In this document: one piece after another, positions 25,019 through 34,222 of the stretch | How positions within the stretch are numbered: the first letter of the stretch is position 1 | Layout: every line of letters begins with the position of its first letter | Notes under the pieces: model-generated | Databases searched by the model: none | Seen by the model: the letters and a program-made list of their open reading frames with translations, nothing else | What the model was told of the DNA's origin: nothing | Program-made: the position numbers and the translations under genes | Source: Pokkaliibacter plantistimulans | GTDB lineage: Bacteria > Pseudomonadota > Gammaproteobacteria > Pseudomonadales > Balneatricaceae | Direction: 5' to 3' | Length of the DNA stretch: 64,000 nucleotides | Assembly: GCF_046844695.1 (NCBI RefSeq) | Contig: NZ_CP177354.1 | Coordinates: 930,001 to 994,000, forward strand

Positions 25019-26773
25019 TTACATGCTTTCCGGTGCGCTTACTCCCAACAGGGACAGACCATTGGCCACCACTTGACGTACTGCCTGAGACAGCACCAGA
25101 CGGGCATCTCTCAGATTGACGTCTTCCAACAGCATGCGGTGGGCGTTGTAATAGGTGTGGAAATCACCTGCCAGTTCACGCAAATAGTGGGCCAGAATAT
25201 GCGGGTCACCATTCACGGCGGCATTTTCCAGTGCTTCCGGATAACGTGCCAGCTTCTGCATCAGGTCTTTTTCCGCTTCCTGTTCCAACAGGGACAGGTT
25301 GTTCAGGCCGCGAGCCTGATCAAAGGCGGTTTCTTCAGCGGCTACTTTCTGCAGCAGCGTACAGATACGGGCATGGGCGTACTGGATGTAGTACACAGGG
25401 TTGTCCTTGCTTTCTGACTTGGCCAGATCAAGGTCGAAATCCATGTGTTGTTCCGCTTTGCGGCTCACGTAGAAGAACCGTGCCGCATCGTTGCCTACTT
25501 CATCGCGCAGTTCACGCAGAGTAACGAATGAGCCGGAACGGGTAGACATTTGTACGCGCTCACCGCCGCGATACAGGATGGCGAACTGCACCAGACGAAT
25601 CTGGATACGTTCAGGATCAAAACCCAGCGCTTCACACGCCGCCTTCATACGCGGGATGTAACCGTGGTGATCGGCCCCCCAGACATAGATGACCCGGTCA
25701 AAGCCGCGTTCAAACTTGTTCTGCAGATAGGCGATGTCAGAGGCAAAGTAGGTGGTCTGGCCATTATCACGTTTGACGACACGGTCTTTGTCGTCGCCAA
25801 AGGTGGTGGAGCGGAACCACAGTGCCCCTTCCTGCTCATAGATATGACCATTGTCGATCAACGTCTGGATGGCGCGTTCAACGTTTTCGGTCAGGCTGCG
25901 CTCGGAGAACCACTCATTGAAGGTGACCCCGAACTCGCCAAGATCATCACGGATGTCATCCAGAATACGGGTCAGACCTAGCTGGAACACCACTTCGTAG
26001 GCGTCTTCGCCCAGCAGGTCGCGGGCCTTGTCGATCAGCGCATCGATATGGATTTCCTTGTCGCCGCCTGCAGGCTCATCGGCAGGGACGCCGTCGAACA
26101 CGGTGGTGGCGGGATGACGGTAGGCCTGTTCCACGCGCTGCAGCAGCTCGGCGGCATAGTCGCGGATATAGTCGCCTTTGTAGCCGTTACTGGGGAAGGT
26201 GAACTCTTCGCCACACAGCTCCAGATAACGCAGCCAGACGCTGGCTGCCAGGATGTTCATCTGCCGGCCTGCGTCGTTGACGTAGTATTCGCGCTGAATA
26301 TCGTAGCCGACAGCGGCCATCAGATTGGACAGGGTGGCACCATAGGCTGCCCCACGACCGTGGCCAACGTGCAGCGGGCCGGTCGGGTTGGCTGAGACAA
26401 ACTCAACCTGAACTTTTTCGCCTTTGCCCAACTGACTCAGGCCAAACGCGGAACCCGCCGCAATAATACTGGGGATGACTTCTGCAGTACTGGCGCTGCT
26501 GACAAAGAAGTTGATGAAGCCCGGGCCGGCAATTTCTACTTTGGTGATGGCGGCGTCCGCAGGCAGGGCGGCAATGATGGCCTGTGCCAGTTCACGGGGA
26601 TTTCGTCGCGCCTGCTTTGACAGCACCATAGCAATGTTGGAAGCAAAGTCACCGTGGGTCTTGTCACGGGTGGCGTCGACTTGCGCCTGTACATCCAGCT
26701 CAACAGGCAGGGTGCCTGCAGCTTTGAGGGAGTCCAGCGCAGTGTGAATAAGATTGGCTATCAGCTCTTTCAT
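25019..26773 (-). CDS. argS: Arginyl-tRNA synthetase
   Basis: A 584-residue class I synthetase that charges tRNA-Arg. The N-terminal Add-1 region (about 1-100) is followed by the HIGH motif as HVGHGRG (135-141) in EFVSANPTGPLHVGHGRG, the YVNDAGRQM block, YVWGADHHGYIPR, and a diverged KMSKS loop (RVQMSTRSGSFVTLREL) as is normal for many ArgRS. The C-terminal anticodon-binding helical domain carries YIQYAHARI and ALRELAG-like blocks. It is 146 bases downstream of priA. Confidence 0.97.
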   Translation of the reverse strand: MKELIANLIHTALDSLKAAGTLPVELDVQAQVDATRDKTHGDFASNIAMVLSKQARRNPRELAQAIIAALPADAAITKVEIAGPGFINFFVSSASTAEVIPSIIAAGSAFGLSQLGKGEKVQVEFVSANPTGPLHVGHGRGAAYGATLSNLMAAVGYDIQREYYVNDAGRQMNILAASVWLRYLELCGEEFTFPSNGYKGDYIRDYAAELLQRVEQAYRHPATTVFDGVPADEPAGGDKEIHIDALIDKARDLLGEDAYEVVFQLGLTRILDDIRDDLGEFGVTFNEWFSERSLTENVERAIQTLIDNGHIYEQEGALWFRSTTFGDDKDRVVKRDNGQTTYFASDIAYLQNKFERGFDRVIYVWGADHHGYIPRMKAACEALGFDPERIQIRLVQFAILYRGGERVQMSTRSGSFVTLRELRDEVGNDAARFFYVSRKAEQHMDFDLDLAKSESKDNPVYYIQYAHARICTLLQKVAAEETAFDQARGLNNLSLLEQEAEKDLMQKLARYPEALENAAVNGDPHILAHYLRELAGDFHTYYNAHRMLLEDVNLRDARLVLSQAVRQVVANGLSLLGVSAPESM

Positions 26774-26920
26774 TGCGGCCCAAGCGTGTTTTTACACGTG
26801 TGTAATAAGGTACAGGAGTCAGATCAGGGAGGATCAAAGGCGCCATTATCGCGATTAGCCTCAGGTGACGCAACCGCGTATCGGCACTCAATGCCGCCAA
26901 CCAAGCGGCTTGGCAGCGGC

Positions 26921-29155
26921 TCAGAAGGTGTCAGCGGGGTCGACATCGACTGACCAGCGCAGGTCTCCCGGCGGTGGATTCAGTTCAATAAAGGCACACA
27001 GCCACTGCAACAGGTGGTGCAGCTCCCGACGCTGGCTGCCATAGAGATGCAGTAGTGCACGGTAACGGTCGTGACGCTTTTCCATGCTGGCGGGGAGCGG
27101 GCCGGCCAGCTGGATTTCATGTCCCCAGTGCTGCTGCAAGATATAGTCCTGCAGTGCCTGTCGGATGCTGCTCAGCCATTCCAGGGCAATGGCCGGGCGG
27201 CGGTGGTCAGCCCGCAGCAGCGCCATCGGCTGCCAGGGCGGCAGACCGACATGTTGACGGCTACGCAGCTCTTCGCGGGCAAAGGCATCGTAACCCTGTT
27301 CACAAAGGGTGGCGAGCATGGGGTGGTCGGCATGCTCGGTTTGCAGAATGACTTCACCGGGTTTCTGTGCCCGTCCAGCCCGCCCGGCAACCTGAACAAG
27401 TAACTGGGCCATACGCTCCATACCGCGAAAATCGGCACTGAACAGTCCCTGATCGGCATCAATGATGGCCACCAGGGTGACGTCGGGAAAGTGGTGGCCC
27501 TTGGCCAGCATCTGCGTACCCAGCAGGATACAGGGATGACCTTTGTGGACCGGATCCAGCAGAGTTTCCATGCGTTGCTTGCCACGCACGCTGTCACGGT
27601 CGATGCGAATGACCGGGACATCGGGGAAAATGTCACTCAGGGCATCTTCACTGCGCTCTGTCCCCTGACCTATAGGCTCCAGAGCGGCACTGCCGCAGCT
27701 GGGACAGTGCAATGGAATAGCAGCCTGATGTTCACAGTGGTGGCAGACCAGACGACGACTCTGTTTGTGCAGGGTCATACGGGCGTCGCAGGACGCGCAT
27801 TCCGCCAGCCAGCCACAGTCGGCGCAGTGCAGTGTAGGGGCAAATCCTCGCCGGTTGAGAAAAACCATGACCTGCTGCCCCTGCTCGATATGGCGGCGGA
27901 TACTCTCCAGCAGTGGAGCACTGAAGCCCTGTGTCAGTGGTCGATTGCGGATATCCAGACAATGCAGGCGCGGTGCCTCGGCATTGCCAGCCCGTTGCAG
28001 CATGCGCAAATGGTAATAGCTACCGCGCTCAACGTTATGCAGGCTTTCCAGTGAAGGCGTGGCGGAACCCAGCAACACCGGTATATCAGCCTGCTTGGCG
28101 CGCACTATGGCCAGATCGCGGGCGTGGTAACGGAAGCCTTCATGCTGTTTGAAGGAGGCGTCATGTTCTTCATCAATGACGATCAGCCCTAATCGTGGCA
28201 ACGGTACCATCAGTGCAGAGCGGGTACCAATCAGGATCTGGGCAATGCCTTCCCGTGCTTCCAGCCAGGCATGCAGACGCTCGTTATCATTCATGCCCGA
28301 ATGCAGGATCACCACGTTGACATTGAAGCGGTGCTTGAAGCGGCGCAAGGTTTGTGGCGTCAGGCCGATTTCGGGCACCAGCACCAGCACCTGTTGCTTT
28401 TGCAGCAGATGATGTTCGATCAGTTGCAGGTAGACTTCCGTCTTGCCGCTGCCGGTGACGCCCTCCAGTAACGTGACACTGAATCCCTGATCACGCTGCA
28501 GTAACGTATCCAGCGCGTTTTGCTGTTGGGCATTGAGGCTCAGATGTACCTCATTTAACAGATTGCCATGGGGGGCGAGAGGGCGCTGTTCGCGGCTGAA
28601 GGAGTGAATCAGGCCGCGTTTCTGTAATGAGTTGAGGGTTTGACTGCTGTATTCCAGTGTGCGCAATGCCTCCTGACTCAGGCCCTGCGGCACTCGTTGC
28701 AGCTCCTCCAGCAACTGCTGCTGGCGGCTACCGGTTAGGCTTGAAGGGCGAGTACTGCCACCGAGCTCGGTCAGCTGCCACAGGGTCTGAGTCGGGAAGT
28801 GGGCCGGCTTTCCCTGTCGCAGAGCAACGGGCAGGGCGTGGTACAGGACTTCGCCCAGCGGATGGCAGTAATAGCTGGCCGCCCAGTGCAGCAGCTTCAG
28901 TATGGAGGCGGAAAGGACCGGTTCTCGGTCCAGAAGTGTCAGGGCGGGGCGGATCTTGTCCCGCGCTATACTGGCTTCATCACTGATAGCCACGATAATG
29001 CCGAGCAGTTGGCGGTGGCCGAAGTTGACCTGTATGCGTTGGCCGGGTTGCAGCTCGTCGGCTGTGACACTATCCGGGGGGTAATAGTCAAACAGGCGGA
29101 ATAGCGGTACGGGCAGCGCAACCTTAAGGATGATGGCAGAGGTGGCGGCTGGCAC
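26921..29155 (-). CDS. priA: Primosomal replication restart helicase PriA
   Basis: A 744-residue 3'-5' helicase that reloads the replisome at stalled forks. Visible parts: the N-terminal DNA-binding domain (VALPVPLFRLFDYYPP), Walker A LLEGVTGSGKTEVYL, Walker B VIDEEHD, and eight zinc-binding cysteines in two clusters (CADCGWLAECASC and CHHCEH..CPSCG). The start is GTG 29155, with GGGGA seven bases upstream, which gives the normal PriA N-terminus; an extended frame reaches 29290 but adds an unrelated leader. It is divergent from rpmE. Confidence 0.95.
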   Translation of the reverse strand: MPAATSAIILKVALPVPLFRLFDYYPPDSVTADELQPGQRIQVNFGHRQLLGIIVAISDEASIARDKIRPALTLLDREPVLSASILKLLHWAASYYCHPLGEVLYHALPVALRQGKPAHFPTQTLWQLTELGGSTRPSSLTGSRQQQLLEELQRVPQGLSQEALRTLEYSSQTLNSLQKRGLIHSFSREQRPLAPHGNLLNEVHLSLNAQQQNALDTLLQRDQGFSVTLLEGVTGSGKTEVYLQLIEHHLLQKQQVLVLVPEIGLTPQTLRRFKHRFNVNVVILHSGMNDNERLHAWLEAREGIAQILIGTRSALMVPLPRLGLIVIDEEHDASFKQHEGFRYHARDLAIVRAKQADIPVLLGSATPSLESLHNVERGSYYHLRMLQRAGNAEAPRLHCLDIRNRPLTQGFSAPLLESIRRHIEQGQQVMVFLNRRGFAPTLHCADCGWLAECASCDARMTLHKQSRRLVCHHCEHQAAIPLHCPSCGSAALEPIGQGTERSEDALSDIFPDVPVIRIDRDSVRGKQRMETLLDPVHKGHPCILLGTQMLAKGHHFPDVTLVAIIDADQGLFSADFRGMERMAQLLVQVAGRAGRAQKPGEVILQTEHADHPMLATLCEQGYDAFAREELRSRQHVGLPPWQPMALLRADHRRPAIALEWLSSIRQALQDYILQQHWGHEIQLAGPLPASMEKRHDRYRALLHLYGSQRRELHHLLQWLCAFIELNPPPGDLRWSVDVDPADTF

Positions 29156-29346
29156 GTTATGGTCCCCGAGTGGAAGCTGAATGCGGGCGTGCAGTATGCC
29201 CGCCATGTGATAGTGCTGCAGGCTTGTGCGGTGCTGATGGGTCAGACACCGAAGTACCTGCAGACTGGGCAGGATAGGGGAATGTCGCATCTCATGCCAG
29301 CAACGCTTAGTGATGAAGGAAGTGCTGGCTAATTTTTAAACGATGA

Positions 29347-29375
29347 TTGTCGCTGCATTGCTGTTCTGCTAGAAT
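29347..29375 (+). promoter_or_regulatory. Sigma-70 promoter of rpmE
   Basis: TTGTCG, 17 bases, TAGAAT: close to consensus at optimal spacing, about 128 bases upstream of the rpmE start. The resulting leader holds a small hairpin GGGCTG-TTA-CAGCCC (29420-29434). The rest of the 348-base priA/rpmE gap shows no other clear feature; the priA promoter should lie here too. Confidence 0.65.
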
Positions 29376-29503
29376 TCGCGCCCTTGTTCCTGCACTGCTT
29401 TGGTGTGGGAGCGTCCGCTGGGCTGTTACAGCCCTGACTATCAGTGCGGTGCCCGGCCATACGTGGTTATACGGGTAGCGGCACAGTTAATGAGGCTATG
29501 GTC

Positions 29504-29722
29504 ATGAAACAGGGCATTCACCCTAAGTACGTTGAAATCAAAGTATCCTGCTCTTGCGGTAACGAATTCCAGACTCGTTCCACTGTAGGTAAAGATCTGC
29601 ACGTTGACGTTTGCAGCGCCTGCCACCCGTTCTATACCGGTAAGCAGAAAGTGCTGGACGTTGGCGGTCGTATCGACCGTTTCAACAAGCGCTTTGGCGC
29701 TATGGGTTCTCGCAAAGCCTAA
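29504..29722 (+). CDS. rpmE: 50S ribosomal protein L31
   Basis: A 72-residue zinc-ribbon ribosomal protein of the C+ type with four ligands Cys16, Cys18, Cys37 and Cys40, and the family stretches HPKYVEIKVSCSCGN and FYTGKQKVLDVGGRIDRFN. L31 bridges the two ribosomal subunits. ATG 29504 is chosen over ATG 29498 because the protein family begins MK.(I/G)HP and GAGG is eight bases upstream. A second, zinc-free L31 paralogue is not present in this window. Confidence 0.97.
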   Translation: MKQGIHPKYVEIKVSCSCGNEFQTRSTVGKDLHVDVCSACHPFYTGKQKVLDVGGRIDRFNKRFGAMGSRKA

Positions 29723-29739
29723 TTGGCAGCGGAGCGATC

Positions 29740-29776
29740 AACAACAAAGGCGCCTTAAGGCGCCTTTGTTGTTTCT
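29740..29776 (+). terminator. Rho-independent terminator of rpmE
   Basis: A perfect 15-bp stem AACAACAAAGGCGCC/GGCGCCTTTGTTGTT with TTAA loop, ending in a T-rich arm. Confidence 0.93.
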
Positions 29777-30161
29777 GCGTGGTGGGCAGGAAAATTTTTC
29801 TGTTGCGCGACGCCAGGAGGTATCAAAGACTGTTTCGATCAGGTTAACCATCCGTTGGTCAGCTAATAGTGGGCTGCTTCTCCTCGCTACTTTCTTCTTC
29901 TGCCGATTCCTTGCCACTCAGGCAGGTAGTGGCTGGCTTCTGGCCTGTATTAGTGGTTATTCCTAAATTATGGTCTTTATATAGATTTAAATTCTGTTTT
30001 ATTGAATGGTTCTGAGCTGTCCAGAGTGCAAAGTGTAGACATAGGTCATATTTGGCAACGACTTTATTCCGGCTTTATTGCCGGGGGCTGGTGGTTTGCA
30101 ACGATGTTTTAATTTAAGATTTTTCGTCCGACTCAACGAACAAAAGCATCGGAACTTGAAC
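29777..30161. other. Intergenic region rpmE / maeB
   Basis: A 385-base stretch, A+T-rich around 29960-30010. It must hold the malic enzyme promoter but I see no convincing hexamer pair. A 120-codon open frame crosses its left part (29604-29966) but has no ribosome site or recognisable content. Confidence 0.4.
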
Positions 30162-31424
30162 ATGTCTGATCTCAAACAAGCTGCGCTTGACTACCATGAG
30201 TTTCCCCGTCCCGGTAAATTGGCGACTGAGGTAACCAAGCCCACTGCCACTGCACGTGATCTGGCGCTGGCCTACAGCCCCGGTGTTGCAGAGCCAGTAC
30301 GTGAAATCGCCAAGGATGCCGAAAACGCTTACCGCTATACCGGTAAAGGCAATCTGGTTGCAGTTATTTCTGACGGTACCGCTATTCTGGGTCTGGGTAA
30401 CCTGGGTCCACTGGCCAGTAAGCCGGTAATGGAAGGCAAATGCCTGCTGTTCAAACGCTTCGCCGGTATCGATGGCGTCGATATCGAAGTGAATGCTGAA
30501 AGCCCTCAGGCTTTTATTGATACGGTTGCTCGTATCGCTGACACCTGGGGCGGTATCAATCTTGAGGACATCAAGGCGCCAGAGTGCTTCGAAATCGAGC
30601 GCGCCCTGATCGAAAAATGCTCTATTCCTGTGTTTCATGATGACCAGCACGGTACCGCTATCGTGACCGCTGCGGGCATGCTGAACGCTCTGGAACTGCA
30701 AGGTAAGACTATTGCTGAGGCCAAGATCGTCTGCCTGGGTGCTGGCGCTGCTGCCGTTGCCTGTATGAAGTTGTTGGTCAGCTGCGGCGCTAAGCTGGAA
30801 AACATCTACATGCTCGATCGCAAGGGTGTTATCCACAGCGAGCGTGATGATCTGAACCAGTACAAGGCCATGTTTGCGACTGTCACTGACAAGCGCACCA
30901 TGGATGACGCGATTGCAGGTGCGGATGTGTTTGTCGGCCTGTCTGGCCCTGACCTGCTGTCGCCTGCACAGCTGAAGGCGATGGCGCCTAACCCTATCGT
31001 CTTCGCCTGCTCCAACCCTGATCCAGAGATCAAGCCTGAGCTGGCGCACTCTGTACGTGACGACGTGATCATGGCCACTGGCCGTTCTGATTACCCGAAC
31101 CAGGTCAACAACGTGCTGGGCTTCCCCTTCATCTTCCGTGGTGCGCTGGACGTACGTGCCACACGTATCAACGAAGAAATGAAGCTGGCCGCGGTGAATG
31201 CATTGAAGGATCTGGCACGTGAAGAAGTGCCTCAGGATGTGCTGGCTGCCTACGGTCTACAGAGTCTGAGTTTTGGTAAGGAATACATCATTCCCAAGCC
31301 CATGGACAGTCGTCTGCTGGGTGTAGTGGCAGGTGCTGTGGCCAAAGCGGCGGTCGATACCGGCGTTGCCCGTTTGCCCTTCCCCGAGAACTATCCGCTG
31401 AACAGCGTCGCAGACGTCAAATAA
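30162..31424 (+). CDS. maeB: NADP-dependent malic enzyme, short form
   Basis: A 420-residue malic enzyme that oxidatively decarboxylates malate to pyruvate with NADP reduction. The N-terminal block YHEFPRPGKLATEVTKP, the catalytic YSPGVAEPVREI, the metal-site FHDDQHGTAIV and the nucleotide-binding LGAGAAAVACMKL are seen. It lacks the C-terminal phosphotransacetylase-like domain of E. coli MaeB and is of the short type found in pseudomonads. The open frame extends upstream to 30078, but MSDLKQAAL at 30162 is the family start. Ends in a strong terminator. Confidence 0.94.
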   Translation: MSDLKQAALDYHEFPRPGKLATEVTKPTATARDLALAYSPGVAEPVREIAKDAENAYRYTGKGNLVAVISDGTAILGLGNLGPLASKPVMEGKCLLFKRFAGIDGVDIEVNAESPQAFIDTVARIADTWGGINLEDIKAPECFEIERALIEKCSIPVFHDDQHGTAIVTAAGMLNALELQGKTIAEAKIVCLGAGAAAVACMKLLVSCGAKLENIYMLDRKGVIHSERDDLNQYKAMFATVTDKRTMDDAIAGADVFVGLSGPDLLSPAQLKAMAPNPIVFACSNPDPEIKPELAHSVRDDVIMATGRSDYPNQVNNVLGFPFIFRGALDVRATRINEEMKLAAVNALKDLAREEVPQDVLAAYGLQSLSFGKEYIIPKPMDSRLLGVVAGAVAKAAVDTGVARLPFPENYPLNSVADVK

Positions 31425-31445
31425 GTTCCCGGTAGTACTTGTGAA

Positions 31446-31479
31446 AAGGCCGCCCTGAGTGATCAGGGCGGCCTTTTTA
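31446..31479 (+). terminator. Rho-independent terminator of maeB
   Basis: A perfect 13-bp stem AAGGCCGCCCTGA/TCAGGGCGGCCTT with GTGA loop, then TTTAT. It separates the convergent maeB and PBP1A genes. Confidence 0.92.
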
Positions 31480-31545
31480 TTGACTGAAAACTTGTTGGTT
31501 CGTCAGGTGCTGTGCAAGGTGCTTCGCACCCTGCAGATCAGCGCA

Positions 31546-33951
31546 TCAGAACAGGTCTTCAGGTCGGATTTCTTTCTGTACCTGTCCCTGAGCATTGAGA
31601 TGAAGCTCTGGTGGTGCCAGTTCTGACTGGAACAGTTCGAAGATGCCATCGCTGCCGGGAGCGGCACGCTCACCGGTCTTGGGGTCAATGCGCACACTGA
31701 CAATGCCATCTGGCTGCTGGCGAGGTTCCTCTGGCATGCCTTTGAGGGCAACAGCCATGTAGTCCATCCATGCTGGCAGAGCCGCCACGGCACCGAACTC
31801 GCGACGTCCCAGGGTGCTGGGTTGGTCAAAGCCGACCCAGACGCTGGTGGCAATGCGACTGTTATAGCCAGAGAACCAGGCATCAACCTGATCATTGGTC
31901 GTGCCGGTTTTGCCTGCCAGATCACTGCGCTTCAGCGCGGCCGCTCGGTGACCGGTACCACGACGGATAACATCCATCAGCATATCCGTCAGCAGGTAGT
32001 TCACTCTGGGGTCCATGATCTGCTTGGCGACCGGGTGGCCATCAGGGGTGACAGCCTGGTTGCTGATGATGCAGCTTGGACAGGCCTCAGTGGCGGTATT
32101 TTCTACCAGTACCTTACCGTCGACATTCTCCACTCGATTAATCAGGTAGGACGATACCTTATAGCCTCCGTTGGCGATGGATGCATAGCCGGTAGCCACT
32201 TCCATCGGTGTGAGGGAGGCTGTGCCCAGGGCCAGCGACAGACCGCGTGGAAGGTTGGCAGGATCAAAACCGAAACGGCTCAGATAGTCGATGCCGGTTT
32301 CAATGCCAATAGCACGCAACAATCGTATCGACACCAGATTGCGTGACATGTACAGCGCTTCACGCATGCGTGTAGGGCCATAGAACTTGCCGCCGGAGTT
32401 TTCCGGGCGCCAGGCGCCGCTCGCCAGGCTGGGGTCGCTATAGACAATAGGGGCGTCGTTAATGATAGAACCGGGAGAAAAGCCGTTTTCCAGTGCCGCC
32501 GCATAGATAAAGGGTTTGATATTCGAACCGGGCTGGCGGCGAGCCTGAGTAGCACGGTTGAAATTGGAGTAGTAGAAGTTGAAGCCGCCACTGAGTGCCA
32601 TGATGGCGCCATCCTTGGGATTGAGGCTGACCAGTGCGCCCTGCACCACGGGCAGCTGTGACAAGGTCCAGATCACCTCTCCCTCAGGGTTATCTTCGGC
32701 ATTGTCGGCAAACGCCTGTTGCTGGCGCACCCGTACAACGTCTCCCACAGTAACTATGTCAGCAGCTTGCTTGGGAACCGGACCAAGGCTGTTAACATTA
32801 ATATTCTTGCGTGCCCATTTCAGACCAGACCAGTCGACGGTGACTTCACTGTCATCAGCCAGACGTACCTGGATCTGCTTATCCTGAACCTGAGTAACCA
32901 CCGCGGGCATCAGACCACTATAGCTTGGAATAGCTTTTAACTGCTTTTGCAGGGTGGCACTGTCAAGCGAACTCAGGTCCCAGTGCTGCTCCGGGCCACG
33001 GAAGCCGTGGCGGGTTTCATATTCGAGCAGTGCGTTGGCGAGCGCTTGCTGTGCCGTTTCCTGCAGATGGCTGTCCACGGTGGTGAAAACACGATAACCA
33101 CCTTCGTAAAGGTCCGGGAACTTGTCGAGCAGTTCTGCCCGTGCCATTTCGGCTACATAAGGCGCATCCAGTTCAGGCTGAAGGCCATGATAGCGGGCGG
33201 TGTTTGGCTCTTTGATGGCCTGCTCGTAGGCAACATCATCGATGTAGCCGAGGTCCAGCATGCGGCCGAGAATCCAGTTGCGACGCTCCATGGCACGGTC
33301 TGGATTAGCGATCGGGTTATAGGCAGAAGGAGCTTTGGGCAGTCCGGCAATCATGGCCATTTCTGCCAGACTCAGGTCGCTGATGGACTTGCCGTAGTAC
33401 ACCTGTGCTGCCGCTTCGATGCCATAGGCGCGGTTGCCCAGATAGATTTTGTTGACATACAGCTCGAAGATTTCGTCCTTGCTGAGCTCTTGCTCCATTT
33501 GCAGCGACAGCAAAATTTCGGAGAACTTGCGAGTGAAGGTCTGCTGGCGCGTCAGAAAGAAGTTACGTGCCACCTGCATGGTGATGGTGGAGCCGCCGCC
33601 TTGAATATGGCCGGTCTTGGCCAGCTGGACGAAGGCGCGCAGCAGGCCTTTGACATCAATGCCGTGGTGGGTTTCGAAGTTGGCGTCTTCTGCGGCGTAA
33701 AAGGCTTTGACGAAAGTTGGAGGAATAACGTCATAATCCACAGGCGTGCGGCGCTTTTCGCCAAATTCACCAATCAGCTTGCCGTCTGCACTGTAAATGC
33801 GCAGCGGTGTCTGCAGTTGAACTGTGCGCAGGGTCTCAACATCAGGAAGTGTGGGCTCCAGGTGCTTGTAAATGGCAAAAGTGGCGAGGGCACCTAGAAT
33901 AATTCCGGCAAGAGTCAGCCAGACGAGCCAGCGGAACAAAGCTCTCAGCAT
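31546..33951 (-). CDS. mrcA: Penicillin-binding protein 1A, bifunctional
   Basis: An 801-residue class A PBP with one N-terminal membrane anchor (about 8-28). The glycosyltransferase domain (about 50-225) shows the catalytic AAEDANFETHHGID and QGGGSTITMQVARNFF; the transpeptidase domain carries the active serine in RRQPGSNIKPF, the SRN triad in MSRNLVSIR and the KTGTT box. An OB-fold-like insert lies between. It polymerises and cross-links peptidoglycan during elongation. It is divergent from pilM, as ponA is in pseudomonads. A candidate promoter lies at 33999-34026. Confidence 0.97.
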   Translation of the reverse strand: MLRALFRWLVWLTLAGIILGALATFAIYKHLEPTLPDVETLRTVQLQTPLRIYSADGKLIGEFGEKRRTPVDYDVIPPTFVKAFYAAEDANFETHHGIDVKGLLRAFVQLAKTGHIQGGGSTITMQVARNFFLTRQQTFTRKFSEILLSLQMEQELSKDEIFELYVNKIYLGNRAYGIEAAAQVYYGKSISDLSLAEMAMIAGLPKAPSAYNPIANPDRAMERRNWILGRMLDLGYIDDVAYEQAIKEPNTARYHGLQPELDAPYVAEMARAELLDKFPDLYEGGYRVFTTVDSHLQETAQQALANALLEYETRHGFRGPEQHWDLSSLDSATLQKQLKAIPSYSGLMPAVVTQVQDKQIQVRLADDSEVTVDWSGLKWARKNINVNSLGPVPKQAADIVTVGDVVRVRQQQAFADNAEDNPEGEVIWTLSQLPVVQGALVSLNPKDGAIMALSGGFNFYYSNFNRATQARRQPGSNIKPFIYAAALENGFSPGSIINDAPIVYSDPSLASGAWRPENSGGKFYGPTRMREALYMSRNLVSIRLLRAIGIETGIDYLSRFGFDPANLPRGLSLALGTASLTPMEVATGYASIANGGYKVSSYLINRVENVDGKVLVENTATEACPSCIISNQAVTPDGHPVAKQIMDPRVNYLLTDMLMDVIRRGTGHRAAALKRSDLAGKTGTTNDQVDAWFSGYNSRIATSVWVGFDQPSTLGRREFGAVAALPAWMDYMAVALKGMPEEPRQQPDGIVSVRIDPKTGERAAPGSDGIFELFQSELAPPELHLNAQGQVQKEIRPEDLF

Positions 33952-33998
33952 GAGTAACGAGTCCTGGTAAGTATTTGAGCGTATGCGGAGGAGGCCCT

Positions 33999-34026
33999 AT
34001 TCTAACAGGCCAACTGTACAAGTCAT
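33999..34026 (-). promoter_or_regulatory. Candidate promoter of mrcA
   Basis: On the minus strand ATGACT, 16 bases, TAGAAT (4 and 5 of 6 consensus bases), about 50 bases before the start codon. Confidence 0.45.
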
Positions 34027-34101
34027 GGTCGATAGTCAGACAAATATTGTGCAGACATTACGCGAGTGACCAAATTTTACACAGAGGCATGGGGTGTGAC
34101 C

Positions 34102-34129
34102 TAGACAAAAAGAAAATTTTTTCTATACC
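34102..34129 (+). promoter_or_regulatory. Candidate promoter of the pilMNOPQ operon
   Basis: TAGACA, 16 bases rich in A and T, TATACC, ending 93 bases before the pilM start. Confidence 0.5.
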
Positions 34130-34222
34130 ATGCAGTTTATGTGTATATGTAACTTCTTCGTATCACTTTAAGTATCTATATTTAGAGTGAGTTCCAGCTA
34201 ATTCCAGCATAAGGAATTGCAT

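Noticed and set aside
29604..29966. 120-codon frame after rpmE
   Set aside because: Begins inside rpmE in another frame and runs through its terminator; no ribosome site or known motif.
30114..31049. 311-codon minus-strand frame over maeB
   Set aside because: Shadow of the malic enzyme gene, no domain, no ribosome site.
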